The notes beneath the pieces were generated by a model that was not told the origin of the DNA, made no database searches, and was given only the letters and a program-made list of their open reading frames with translations. From Melioribacteraceae bacterium (GTDB taxonomy: Bacteria > Bacteroidota > Ignavibacteria > Ignavibacteriales > Melioribacteraceae): a DNA stretch of 64,000 nucleotides. Below are positions 18,507-26,842 of the stretch, piece by piece. The position numbers and the translations under genes are program-made. The stretch lies in NCBI GenBank assembly GCA_016342755.1, contig JAEINS010000006.1, positions 62,001 through 126,000 of the forward strand, read 5' to 3'. Every line of letters starts with the position of its first letter. The first letter of the stretch is position 1.

Positions 18507-19763
18507 ATGTTTCCAGACAATAAAGGTCTCAGCAAATTCATAAAATCATTACTCTCAATAATTCTTATTATTACCTTCACTTCATGTTCCGATAGCGGAA
18601 CAGATCCGGAAGACGAAAAACTAAAAGAAAGAGGCGATATTTATTCTTCCGAATCTGGAAATATTTATACAACGCAGACTATAAACACACTTATAAGTGC
18701 GGCTGCCAGCGGAACTCCTTTACCAACTATCAATTTTTTATATGATGTTAAGTTTGTGTCTATAGAATATCAGACAGTAGATTACAATAACAAAAAAGTT
18801 AAAGCATCCGGAGCCTTATATATTCCTCAAACCGATAAGAGTTTTCCGCTTATTAGCATCCAGCACGGAACTTTACTTAAAAGAACCGCGGCTGCTTCTA
18901 ATAGCCCTTTGTCTATTACAGAAGGAGCTTTTGGTTTAACAATGGCAAGTATGGGTTATGTAAGCTGCGTTCCTGATTTATTAGGTTTTGGAACATCTGA
19001 TATAATACATCCTTATGTACACGGCAAAGGGAACTCTAATGCTGTAGTTGATTTTATGAGAGCTGCCCGTAATTATTGCGAAGAACACGGCATAATGTTA
19101 AACGGACAAGTATTTTTAGGAGGTTATTCTGAAGGCGGATATGTTACATTAGCAACCCAAAAAGATATTGAACAAAATTATTCAAATGAATTTCACTTAA
19201 CCGCGGTTGCTCCAATGGCTGGTCCGTACGATTTGAATTACACTATGGATTGGATTGTAAATAAAGGGAAATATGATTATCCCGGTTATATAAGCTATTT
19301 CTTAGTTGCTTATAACGAAGTTTACGGATGGAATAGACTTAATGACTTTTTTGTAAGTAGTTTATCCGGTAATATACGGGCTATGTTTAATGGAAGCAGA
19401 GATTTTAATTCGGTTAATAACGAACTCCCGAAATCGGTTGAAGGTCTTTTAAATAGCAAAATAATTGATGGAATTAGAAATAGAACTGATGCAGAATTTT
19501 TATCTAAAATTGACGAGAATTCACTTCTAGAATGGAATCCGGTCGCGCCAATTACTCTTTATCACGGCAATGCCGATAACGCGGTTCATTATCAAAACTG
19601 TGTTCACGCTTACGAAGCATTAAGTACCCGTACAAGTTCCTTTGTTAAAATTGTAACTATACAGGGCGGTACACACGAATCGTCAGTTCTGCCTTCTGTA
19701 ATAGGAATGATTGGATGGTTTGAATCTCTTAAACAGACAAGCTATTTTGCAAAAGCCAATTAA
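18507..19763 (+). CDS. Alpha/beta-hydrolase lipoprotein (secretory-lipase-like)
   Basis: I start at ATG 18507 (GAAAGGG at 18495-18501), not the TTG 30 nt upstream; this gives 418 residues with a lipobox FTSC. The fold is an alpha/beta hydrolase: the nucleophile elbow is GGYSEGG, with the Asp probably in GNADNAVHY and the His in GGTHESS. The segment ISIQHGT near the front would supply the oxyanion hole. Sequence style (VPDLLGFGTSD, GYSEGG, APMAGPYDL) resembles secretory lipases and related esterases. It should be anchored in the outer or inner membrane and act on ester substrates; the substrate is unknown. Confidence 0.82.
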   Translation: MFPDNKGLSKFIKSLLSIILIITFTSCSDSGTDPEDEKLKERGDIYSSESGNIYTTQTINTLISAAASGTPLPTINFLYDVKFVSIEYQTVDYNNKKVKASGALYIPQTDKSFPLISIQHGTLLKRTAAASNSPLSITEGAFGLTMASMGYVSCVPDLLGFGTSDIIHPYVHGKGNSNAVVDFMRAARNYCEEHGIMLNGQVFLGGYSEGGYVTLATQKDIEQNYSNEFHLTAVAPMAGPYDLNYTMDWIVNKGKYDYPGYISYFLVAYNEVYGWNRLNDFFVSSLSGNIRAMFNGSRDFNSVNNELPKSVEGLLNSKIIDGIRNRTDAEFLSKIDENSLLEWNPVAPITLYHGNADNAVHYQNCVHAYEALSTRTSSFVKIVTIQGGTHESSVLPSVIGMIGWFESLKQTSYFAKAN

Positions 19764-19765
19764 TA

Positions 19766-19811
19766 TTTAGTTAGTTAGCCAGCGGATAACTCCATTGTTT
19801 AACTAACTAAA
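19766..19811. terminator. Stem-loop between convergent genes
   Basis: A 12-bp perfect stem (TTTAGTTAGTTA / TAACTAACTAAA) with a 22-nt loop is followed on the forward strand by CAATTTTTATTTT. It sits between the lipase-like gene and the convergent polyferredoxin gene and probably ends both. Confidence 0.6.
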
Positions 19812-19817
19812 CAATTT

Positions 19818-20897
19818 TTATTTTCCCTTAGCATCTTTGTTTAACTTTTCAATATCTTCAGAACTTCTTATATGACCTATTTTATCCTTTACTTTATAAA
19901 GTTCTAAGTATTCTTCTTTAGAAATATTATTTTGCCAATTTCCTGTTAACATGGCACTAAGAATAATTGAACTGTAAACAAAAACGATGATAAATAGAAT
20001 TTTAACTTTCGAAAGTTTTTTCTTTCCAAATGTTTTTACATCGAGAGTTTCACTTACCGGACAAACATCAATACAGTTTAAACACGATGTACATTCATCA
20101 GAAACAACCGTACTAACTTTATCAACCTTTATATTTGAAGGACAGGCTTTTGCGCAGAGGCTACAGTCTATACAGGTTTCACTATTGCGCTTAATTTTGT
20201 TAGGGCTAAAAAGACCGATGAAACCTAGCAATGCTCCGTACGGACATAAATATCTGCACCAAAAATTTGTAATAAATATTGAAAGAATAAAAAGCACAGA
20301 AAGTACAATTAGCGCAAACTGCGATATATCGACAAAGAAATAATACATCTTAACATCGGAAATAATATTGTAGGAACTATCTAAAAAATGTTTTAGTGCA
20401 ACCTCTGACATTGATACAAATATTGCCCACGCAAAAAATCCTAAAATCAGATATTTCAAACTTCGCAATGGATAATCTAAAAACCTTGGTAATTTTAATG
20501 TTTTTTTGAATAGTTTTTTTGAAATTTTATCTCCAAAATCACCTACCAGTTCAGATAGAAATCCAACGGGACAAATCCAGCTGCAGAATGATTTTCCTAC
20601 TAGAAAAGATACACTTAAAATTGCGATGAACATAAAAAATCCGGCAGGATGAGCACCGTGTATTTCGCCACTTAAGAAAAAGTAATAAAGACTCATTAAT
20701 GAACTGATTGGCAAAAAGGCTTCGGCTCCGGGTGGTCGTGCAGAAAAATCAATTGTACCGCCACTTTCTAAATATTCAGCAAAGAAATAAAAATCTAACC
20801 CAATCCATAGACAGATTAATACAAAAGCTGCCTGTATGTAAAATCTATATTTTTGAATTCCGGGTTCTTCGTTTTTAACATATTTCATAAAAGACAT
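19818..20897 (-). CDS. NapH/CcoG-like membrane polyferredoxin
   Basis: A 359-residue membrane iron-sulfur protein. Hydrophobic helices are seen at about 22-40, 85-105, 148-170, 190-215 and 300-320. Two CxxxCP motifs follow membrane helices (CSWICPVG and CRYLCPYG). Two 4Fe-4S ferredoxin clusters follow (CIDCSLCAKACP and CTSCLNCIDVCP). This is the NapH layout, in which electrons pass from menaquinol to a periplasmic or cytoplasmic acceptor. It lies near the HAO/NapC pair but is separated by a forward-strand gene, so shared function is inferred only. The last ~45 residues are a charged tail. Confidence 0.85.
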   Translation of the reverse strand: MSFMKYVKNEEPGIQKYRFYIQAAFVLICLWIGLDFYFFAEYLESGGTIDFSARPPGAEAFLPISSLMSLYYFFLSGEIHGAHPAGFFMFIAILSVSFLVGKSFCSWICPVGFLSELVGDFGDKISKKLFKKTLKLPRFLDYPLRSLKYLILGFFAWAIFVSMSEVALKHFLDSSYNIISDVKMYYFFVDISQFALIVLSVLFILSIFITNFWCRYLCPYGALLGFIGLFSPNKIKRNSETCIDCSLCAKACPSNIKVDKVSTVVSDECTSCLNCIDVCPVSETLDVKTFGKKKLSKVKILFIIVFVYSSIILSAMLTGNWQNNISKEEYLELYKVKDKIGHIRSSEDIEKLNKDAKGK

Positions 20898-21089
20898 CTT
20901 GTATTATTTCTAAACTCAAATATATGCAAATCATCATATAAAATTCAAAATTATTGATGGAACTTGAAACTTTTTTATCTGTTAAACATCCATTAATTAA
21001 GTATTTATTTTATATTAAGTATTTTAAATCGTAAATTTTTAATATTATTTTTTTAACTATTATTGGTAATACTCAAATTAGAGGGACAA

Positions 21090-22439
21090 ATGGAAGCTGA
21101 TTCCAATTCAAACGAAAAAAAATCTTTATCCGAAAAAATCGATCAAAAATTAGAGAATTCCAAACTGCCGGGTTTTTTGAAAAATAAAATTACATTAGCA
21201 CTAATTTCTTTTTTCGTTTTAATAATTGTTATAAGTGTGTTTGGTTCAGTTTCTTCCGATGAATCACTAATACCAACCTATAAAGTTAAGCGGGGTAATT
21301 TTCTTGTTTCCTTAACTGAGAGCGGCGAGCTGAAAGCAAAACGCTCCTTACCGGTTCCTGCACCCAGAATAAACAGCCGAAACTTAAAAATAACTTATTT
21401 AGTTGACGAAGGAACCTACGTTGATTCCGGCACAATAGTAATGAAATATGATCCGACTGAAATGCTTCAGAGACTTCAGGAAATTGAATCCACATTGGAA
21501 ATTGCTATGTCGGATAAAAAGAAGCTTGAGGCCAATCATAAATCCGCCGAAGCACAAATGGAATCTGATTTGAAATCTGCTGAGCTAAGTTATGAACTTT
21601 CAAAGCTTAATTTAGAACAAATGAAATTTGAAGCTGATGTAAAAAGAAAAGAAGCAAAATTAAATCATCAGAAAGATGAATTAAGTTATAACAAGACCAA
21701 ACAGGATTATGAGTCAAAAAAAATAATCCGCCGTTCGGAAATGGCAAAGATGGAAATCGAGATTGGCCAGAAAGAATCGGATGTTGAGAAGGTTCGCGGA
21801 GATATAAACGCTCTAACTGTAACTGCTCCATCTGAAGGATTAATTGTTTATGGTACTAACTGGCAAAACAACGGGCAAAAATTTTCCGTAGGTGATCAGC
21901 CCTGGCCCGGACAGGTGGTAATAACATTACCGGATCTTTCTTCAATGGAAAGTAAAACAAGTGTAAATGAAGTTGATGTAAGTAAAATAAAAGCGGGACA
22001 AAATGTAACTATAAAACTGGATGCATTTCAGGACAGCAGTTATACCGGGCAAATTTCGGCGGTTGCAAAATTAGGAAAGAAAAAAAGCAACGATTCTAAC
22101 ATTAAAGTTTTTGAAGTAACCGTTGCAATTAATGGTATTTCAGAAATTCTTAGACCGGGAATGACAACAAGTAACCAGATTGTGATTAATGAGATTCCAG
22201 ATCAATTATTTGTACCCCTAGAAGCCTTGTTCGAAAAAGGAGAAGAATCGTTTGTTTATGTGAAAAACGGAAGTGGCTTTGATGAATATGAAGTTATAAT
22301 TGGAGAAAAAAGCGAAGATTACGTTGTAATAAAATCCGGTTTAGAAGCAGATTCGGAAGTTGCCCTAAGAGATCCGACTCTTGATATTGACAATAAAGAA
22401 AACGAACAGACGGTTAATATTCCTAATTCGGAAGGCTAG
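21090..22439 (+). CDS. HlyD-family membrane fusion protein
   Basis: I start at ATG 21090 (GAGGGACAA leader), not the TTG at 21063; this gives 449 residues. After a polar N-terminus comes one membrane helix (about 34-53), then a barrel-sandwich hybrid (GNFLVSLTESGELKA), a long alpha-helical hairpin (about 135-240, rich in K/E), the second lipoyl half (ALTVTAPSEGLIVYG) and beta-barrel domains. This is the periplasmic adaptor of tripartite efflux or secretion systems of the MacA type. Its stop codon is followed at once by the ATG of the permease gene, and an outer-membrane TolC gene comes third. The absence of an ABC ATPase gene is notable. Confidence 0.88.
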   Translation: MEADSNSNEKKSLSEKIDQKLENSKLPGFLKNKITLALISFFVLIIVISVFGSVSSDESLIPTYKVKRGNFLVSLTESGELKAKRSLPVPAPRINSRNLKITYLVDEGTYVDSGTIVMKYDPTEMLQRLQEIESTLEIAMSDKKKLEANHKSAEAQMESDLKSAELSYELSKLNLEQMKFEADVKRKEAKLNHQKDELSYNKTKQDYESKKIIRRSEMAKMEIEIGQKESDVEKVRGDINALTVTAPSEGLIVYGTNWQNNGQKFSVGDQPWPGQVVITLPDLSSMESKTSVNEVDVSKIKAGQNVTIKLDAFQDSSYTGQISAVAKLGKKKSNDSNIKVFEVTVAINGISEILRPGMTTSNQIVINEIPDQLFVPLEALFEKGEESFVYVKNGSGFDEYEVIIGEKSEDYVVIKSGLEADSEVALRDPTLDIDNKENEQTVNIPNSEG

Positions 22440-23714
22440 ATGAACAGACTGGAAACCATGAAGATTAGCTTAAATGAATTAAAAGCTAACAAAACTAAAT
22501 CCGCTTTAACAATGCTGGGAATTGTATTTGGTGTTGCGTCTGTAATAGCTATGCTTTCAATTGGAGAAGGAGCCAGGCAGGAAACCCTTGAACAATTAGA
22601 ACTTCTGGGAACAAACAATATTTTAATTTCAAAAAGAAATGTTGATCTAAAAAGTTTGGAAGCAAATACTTCATTTTCTCCGGGACTTAATATAAAAGAT
22701 GCCAAGGCAATTAAAAAAATAAATCCCTTTGTAAAAACTGTTGCCGCCCAGCGCGAAGCCGAATACTCAGTAACATATAAATCAACAATAACTACAACCA
22801 AAGTTCTAGGTGTTACTTCAAATTATATTGATGCTTATAATTCAAAACTAGAAAAAGGAAAATTCTTTGGAGAACATCATTCTGCGGCTTATTCAAATGT
22901 TTGTGTAATTGGAAGTGATATTAAAAATGAACTATTCAAATTTGAAGATGCAATTGGGAAAAAAATTAAAATTGAGGATTTGTGGTTTCGTATTATCGGC
23001 GTAATGGCTCATAAAAAATCAGCCGCCGGAAGCGGTATTGCCGGAGCCCGTAATAACAACAAGGACATTTATATTCCTTTAGCCACTATGCTTTTTAAGT
23101 TTAAATCTGAAAATGACGCCGCTGGTAACGACTGGCGCGGCAGACTAGCTGTTGTAATTGATAGAAGCTCAGTAGATTTGTTAACTGTTAAAATTACAGA
23201 TGATAAATATATACAGGAATCAGCCGATCTTATAAAACGGATATTAGCACGGAAACATTATAATATTGCTGATTACGATGTGATAATTCCTGAACAAATA
23301 ATGGAGCAGAAACAAAAAACCCAGCGCATTTTTAATGTTGTTATGGGAGCTATTGCAGGCATTTCTTTATTAGTTGGCGGAATTGGGATTATGAACATTA
23401 TGCTCGCTAATATATTAGAACGCACAAAGGAAATTGGAATAAGACGGGCAATTGGAGCTACCAGAGTTGATGTACTAAATCAGTTTATTTATGAAGCACT
23501 TATTATAAGTATACTTGGCGGAATTATCGGGATTCTTCTGGGCTTTATTCTAACGTATTTAATTTCGTCGTATGCCGATTGGCGCACTATTATTACACCA
23601 TATTCAGTAATACTTGCTTTTTTTGTTTCGGTCGGAGTAGGATTGGGATTTGGAAGTTTCCCTGCAAAAAAAGCAGCTGAAAAAGATCCAATTGAATCAT
23701 TACGTTATGAATAA
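22440..23714 (+). CDS. MacB/FtsX-like ABC transporter permease
   Basis: A 424-residue permease with an N-terminal membrane helix (NKTKSALTMLGIVFGVASVIAM), a large periplasmic MacB_PCD-type domain (about 45-280) and three C-terminal helices of the FtsX domain (GAIAGISLLVGGIGIMNIML onward). The cytoplasmic coupling segment ERTKEIGIRRAIGAT is well kept. There is no nucleotide-binding domain in the protein, unlike MacB proper (about 640 residues), so an ATPase has to come from elsewhere. It begins one base after the HlyD stop codon, so the two are translationally coupled. The substrate could be a lipid, peptide or macrolide-like compound. Confidence 0.9.
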   Translation: MNRLETMKISLNELKANKTKSALTMLGIVFGVASVIAMLSIGEGARQETLEQLELLGTNNILISKRNVDLKSLEANTSFSPGLNIKDAKAIKKINPFVKTVAAQREAEYSVTYKSTITTTKVLGVTSNYIDAYNSKLEKGKFFGEHHSAAYSNVCVIGSDIKNELFKFEDAIGKKIKIEDLWFRIIGVMAHKKSAAGSGIAGARNNNKDIYIPLATMLFKFKSENDAAGNDWRGRLAVVIDRSSVDLLTVKITDDKYIQESADLIKRILARKHYNIADYDVIIPEQIMEQKQKTQRIFNVVMGAIAGISLLVGGIGIMNIMLANILERTKEIGIRRAIGATRVDVLNQFIYEALIISILGGIIGILLGFILTYLISSYADWRTIITPYSVILAFFVSVGVGLGFGSFPAKKAAEKDPIESLRYE

Positions 23715-23751
23715 TCCGGTATCCTTAAATCTAAAAAACACAGGCTTTATT

Positions 23752-25173
23752 ATGAGATTTTTCATTATTCTTTTTTGTTTTACAAATGTTTTATTTGCTC
23801 AAAAAATTCTGACTTTAGAAGACGCGTTAAACATTGCTCTTAAAGAAAGCTACAATATTAAAGCAGCGGAATATTCCTTAGAAAGTTCAAAAAAATCTTT
23901 AGAAGCAGTTAAACTTGGATTGCTTTCACGTGTTGATCTTGAATTCGATTTACCGGATTATTCCAGAAGCCTGGCAAGCAGATTTAATCCTATTACAGAA
24001 AAGGACGAATATTATAATATTGGAAGCACACGTTTACAAAGCCGCTTATTTGTTACACAGCCTTTAATATTTTCAAATGGAACCATTTCGGTTGTTGGAA
24101 GTGTCTATGGGCGCGATCAGTTTATAGAAGGTTCTAATGATGCGCGCGATTATTTTTCTAATTTGAACATTATGTTAAGACAGCCGCTTTTTACATTTAA
24201 TACTCAAAAAGCCAATCTGGAACGTGCCGAAGTGAATCTTAATAAATCTGAACGCAATTATACTCAGGCCGAAAGAAACATTATTTATGAAGTTACAGCA
24301 GGATTTTTCAATTTGTATAAATCCAAAAGAAATGCTGAAATTCAAAAAGAGAAAGTTAAGCAGAGTGAAATTTCTTTTGTTACAGCGGAAAATAAATTTA
24401 AAGCCGGGTTAATTGCTGAAGTTGAAAAGATGCAGCTTGAAGTAGATTTGGCAAGCAGCAGAAACCAATTACTTGATGCCGAACGGACTTATGAAGAAAA
24501 TAAAAACGAATTCAAATATTTAATTGGATTAGAGTTAGATGATAACATAGATGTAAAAGAAAATTTAGCTTACGAAATAGTAAAGATTGATATAAATGCC
24601 GCTATTAAAAGCGCGCTCAAAAACAGTCCGGATCTTTTAAATTCTGAAGATGATATTTTTCTGCGTGAATTATCTGTTGATGAAACAGATTCCAGAAGTA
24701 CTATTAAAGCTGATATTACCGCTGTTTACGGAATCAATAAAAATGACGAACAGTTTGATAATATCTTTAGACAGTTTGAAGATAATAGAAGTGTTGTTAT
24801 GACTCTTTCTGTTCCGGTTTTTGACTGGGGACAAAATAGCAGAGAGGTTCAATCGGCTGAAGCAAACTTAAAACTGACTAAAGAATACAATAAAAATCTA
24901 AAAGTGCGAATAAAAAAAGAAATAATTTCGGCAGTTAATAGAATTAAATCGGCTGAAGCCAGAGTTGATGTATTGAGTAAAACCGTTAATGTTGCCCAGG
25001 AAAGCTATGATATTAGTCTGGAAAGGTTTAAAGCCGGTAAAATTACATCATTCGATCTTTCACAAATGCAGTTAAGATTAACAGATTCAAAATTAAACAG
25101 TCTTGCCGCATTAATCGATTATAAACTTGCTTTAGCGGATTTGGAAAGAAAAGCTTTAATGAAATTTAATTAA
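23752..25173 (+). CDS. TolC-family outer-membrane efflux protein
   Basis: I start at ATG 23752 because MRFFIILFCFTNVLFAQ is a complete signal peptide; the frame is open further upstream (an ATG at 23707 overlaps the permease end) but that would bury it. The product is 473 residues. It starts TLEDALNIALKESYNIK, the usual opening of the outer-membrane efflux protein repeat, and has two long alpha-helical hairpins (about 130-240 and 340-470) around short beta segments. The second repeat repeats the theme with ALKNSPDLLNSEDDI. It should form the trimeric channel used by the HlyD-type adaptor encoded two genes upstream. Confidence 0.9.
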   Translation: MRFFIILFCFTNVLFAQKILTLEDALNIALKESYNIKAAEYSLESSKKSLEAVKLGLLSRVDLEFDLPDYSRSLASRFNPITEKDEYYNIGSTRLQSRLFVTQPLIFSNGTISVVGSVYGRDQFIEGSNDARDYFSNLNIMLRQPLFTFNTQKANLERAEVNLNKSERNYTQAERNIIYEVTAGFFNLYKSKRNAEIQKEKVKQSEISFVTAENKFKAGLIAEVEKMQLEVDLASSRNQLLDAERTYEENKNEFKYLIGLELDDNIDVKENLAYEIVKIDINAAIKSALKNSPDLLNSEDDIFLRELSVDETDSRSTIKADITAVYGINKNDEQFDNIFRQFEDNRSVVMTLSVPVFDWGQNSREVQSAEANLKLTKEYNKNLKVRIKKEIISAVNRIKSAEARVDVLSKTVNVAQESYDISLERFKAGKITSFDLSQMQLRLTDSKLNSLAALIDYKLALADLERKALMKFN

Positions 25174-25179
25174 CAATAA

Positions 25180-25203
25180 ACCCAACTTTTTAAAAAGTCG
25201 GGT
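25180..25203 (+). terminator. Hairpin after the TolC gene
   Basis: A 24-nt self-complementary stretch (ACCCAACTTTTT pairing with AAAAAGTCGGGT, one A-C mismatch) lies 6 bases after the TolC stop. It has little loop and no long T-run after it, so termination is only probable. Confidence 0.5.
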
Positions 25204-25220
25204 CTAGAAATGATTTTTTC

Positions 25221-25290
25221 TGTCATCCCAAACATTTTTGGTGAGGGATCTTTTATTTAGATTTCTCACAAAAAAATGAGAATTCTAAAT
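25221..25290. repeat. Dispersed palindromic repeat, reverse-oriented copy
   Basis: TGTCATCCCA at 25221-25230 and GTGAGGGATC at 25241-25250, read on the reverse strand, give GATCCCTCAC...TTTGGGATGACA, the same module as at 32090-32132. It is followed by an inverted repeat (ATTTAGATTTCTCA at 25255-25268 against TGAGAATTCTAAAT at 25277-25290, one mismatch). It lies in the intergenic space between tolC and queD. Confidence 0.7.
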
Positions 25291-25309
25291 AAAAAACATC
25301 AAAGTTATA

Positions 25310-25726
25310 TTATAATTTAATCTCATCCTCAGCGTAAGTTGATTCAGTTTCAAAAACTTTAACCATAACAGCTGTTATATTTTTTGGCAGGTTAGCTTCA
25401 CTAATTTTTTTTAAGAAATAATGAACCATATTTTCGGCAGTTGAATGGAATGGAGTAACCAAATGTTTCATATCCATTTCCACCAGAAAATCTATCATTT
25501 TTGTATCTTTTTCATAAACCATAAATGAGTGATCAAGTTCATCTACTAAAGGAGCTATTATTTCTTTTACTTCATAATAATCAAGCACCATTCCGTTTTC
25601 ATCTTCTGTTCCCGTAAACTCAACCATCATTTTATAAGAATGACCATGTAAGTTTTTACATTTATCTTCATGGAAGGGTAAACGATGTCCCATTTCCCAT
25701 CTAAACTCTTTTGCTATTTTCATCAT
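25310..25726 (-). CDS. queD: 6-carboxy-5,6,7,8-tetrahydropterin synthase (QueD)
   Basis: A 138-residue member of the 6-pyruvoyl-tetrahydropterin synthase fold. Zinc-binding histidines are His14 and the pair His27/His29 in NLHGHSYK; the catalytic Cys is Cys23 (DKCKNLHGH). DHSFMVYE and STAENMVHYFLKKI carry the remaining family signature, including the substrate-binding Glu. It converts dihydroneopterin triphosphate to 6-carboxytetrahydropterin in queuosine/7-deazaguanine synthesis. It overlaps queE by 4 nt on the reverse strand. The gene for QueC, the next step, is not in the window. Confidence 0.95.
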   Translation of the reverse strand: MMKIAKEFRWEMGHRLPFHEDKCKNLHGHSYKMMVEFTGTEDENGMVLDYYEVKEIIAPLVDELDHSFMVYEKDTKMIDFLVEMDMKHLVTPFHSTAENMVHYFLKKISEANLPKNITAVMVKVFETESTYAEDEIKL

Positions 25727-26361
25727 ACACCTCTTTTTTCAGGATTCCAAATATATTTATGCATTTGGAGCTGATATCTTACATTCAATTTATCTTTTAA
25801 AATCAAGTCAACTAACTCTTTATGTTCAATCTTTCCAAAAACGGAAGAAAATAGAACCACAAATTTTTCATCCAATTTATAATCCTTAACAATACTTTTC
25901 GACCATTCATAATCTTCTTTACTTCCCATTACAAATTTAATTTCATCAATCTCTTTTAGATGATCTATATTCGTATAAAGATTCTTTTTCATCATTTTGC
26001 TCGAAGGAGTTTTAAGATCCATAATAATCTTCACTCTTTTATCAACTTCTGATATCGGCAGACTTCCGCCGGTTTCCAGCATTACGTCAAAACCTTGGTC
26101 GCAGAGTATTTTCATCAATTCAAGAGATTCCTTTTGCATCAAAGGTTCTCCGCCGGTTATCTCAACTAAATTACAATTATAAGATTTAATTTTTTTTATG
26201 ATTTCATTAAAGGATAAATCACTGCCTTCTTCAAAAGCATATTCAGTATCGCAATACGAACACCGGAGATTACAGTAAGTTAACCTTACAAATACGCAGG
26301 GTAAACCGGCTTTAGTACTTTCGCCCTGAATGGAATAAAATATTTCGTTTATTTTTAGCAA
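25723..26361 (-). CDS. queE: 7-carboxy-7-deazaguanine synthase (QueE), radical SAM
   Basis: A 212-residue radical SAM protein with the cluster motif CNLRCSYC (Cys30, Cys34, Cys37) just after the typical N-terminal MLKINEIFYSIQGES. ITGGEPL supplies the SAM-contact GGEP motif. The length is normal for QueE. It turns 6-carboxytetrahydropterin into 7-carboxy-7-deazaguanine, following QueD in the same pathway. The ATG precedes queD on the reverse strand and the stop overlaps its start, so the two are co-translated. The C-terminal part (VVLFSSVFGKI) matches the QueE region that binds substrate. Confidence 0.95.
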   Translation of the reverse strand: MLKINEIFYSIQGESTKAGLPCVFVRLTYCNLRCSYCDTEYAFEEGSDLSFNEIIKKIKSYNCNLVEITGGEPLMQKESLELMKILCDQGFDVMLETGGSLPISEVDKRVKIIMDLKTPSSKMMKKNLYTNIDHLKEIDEIKFVMGSKEDYEWSKSIVKDYKLDEKFVVLFSSVFGKIEHKELVDLILKDKLNVRYQLQMHKYIWNPEKRGV

Positions 26362-26454
26362 ATTTCTCTTTCAATTTTAGGTTTCAAAAATAATAATATG
26401 CTAACACTTAAAAAAGTTAATTAATCTTGTATTAATAATTTAAATTAGAAGTGT

Positions 26455-26485
26455 TTGATTTAAAAAGTTATTTACTTTATATTTG
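26455..26485 (+). promoter_or_regulatory. rpsT promoter
   Basis: TTGATT at 26455-26460, a 17-bp spacer and TATATT at 26478-26483 fit a sigma-70 type promoter. The same bases also fit the Bacteroidetes housekeeping pattern: TTTG at 26454-26457, 20 bp, then TATATTTG at 26478-26485. The leader to the ATG would be about 35 nt. Confidence 0.65.
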
Positions 26486-26527
26486 TAATCTTAGATTGGA
26501 TTAAAATTAAACATTAGGGAAGATAAT

Positions 26528-26782
26528 ATGGCTAATCATAAGTCAGCGAAAAAAAGAATTAAAACTAGTGAGAAAAGAAGAGTAATGAACAAAGCAGCGG
26601 CTTCTAAGATTAAAACTTTAATTAAAAAAGTTCAGACTGCTAAAGAAAAAGAAACAGCTGCAGTACTCTTGAAAGATGCGGTATCTTATATCGATAAAAA
26701 TGTTAGTAAAGGTCGTTTACACAAAAACACTGCTGCTAGAAAAAAATCTTCATTAACTAAATTTGTTAATGGATTAAAATAA
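26528..26782 (+). CDS. rpsT: 30S ribosomal protein S20
   Basis: An 84-residue, strongly basic protein with the classic S20 opening MANHKSAKKRIKTSEKRR and the C-terminal KGRLHKNTAARKKSSLTKFV. It binds 16S rRNA at the bottom of the 30S body as a three-helix bundle. A GGGAAGATA ribosome-binding stretch precedes the ATG. It is monocistronic, with its own promoter upstream and an intrinsic terminator 26 nt after the stop codon. Confidence 0.98.
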   Translation: MANHKSAKKRIKTSEKRRVMNKAAASKIKTLIKKVQTAKEKETAAVLLKDAVSYIDKNVSKGRLHKNTAARKKSSLTKFVNGLK

Positions 26783-26807
26783 GTTTTAGAATTTAATTTC
26801 TAAATGG

Positions 26808-26840
26808 AAAGCCATCCCGTTTTGCGTGATGGCTTTTTTT
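26808..26840 (+). terminator. Intrinsic terminator of rpsT
   Basis: A 9-bp stem (AAAGCCATC / GATGGCTTT) with an 11-nt loop is followed by a continuous T-run up to 26840. On the reverse strand the T-run is short, so it mainly serves rpsT. Confidence 0.93.
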
Positions 26841-26842
26841 GA

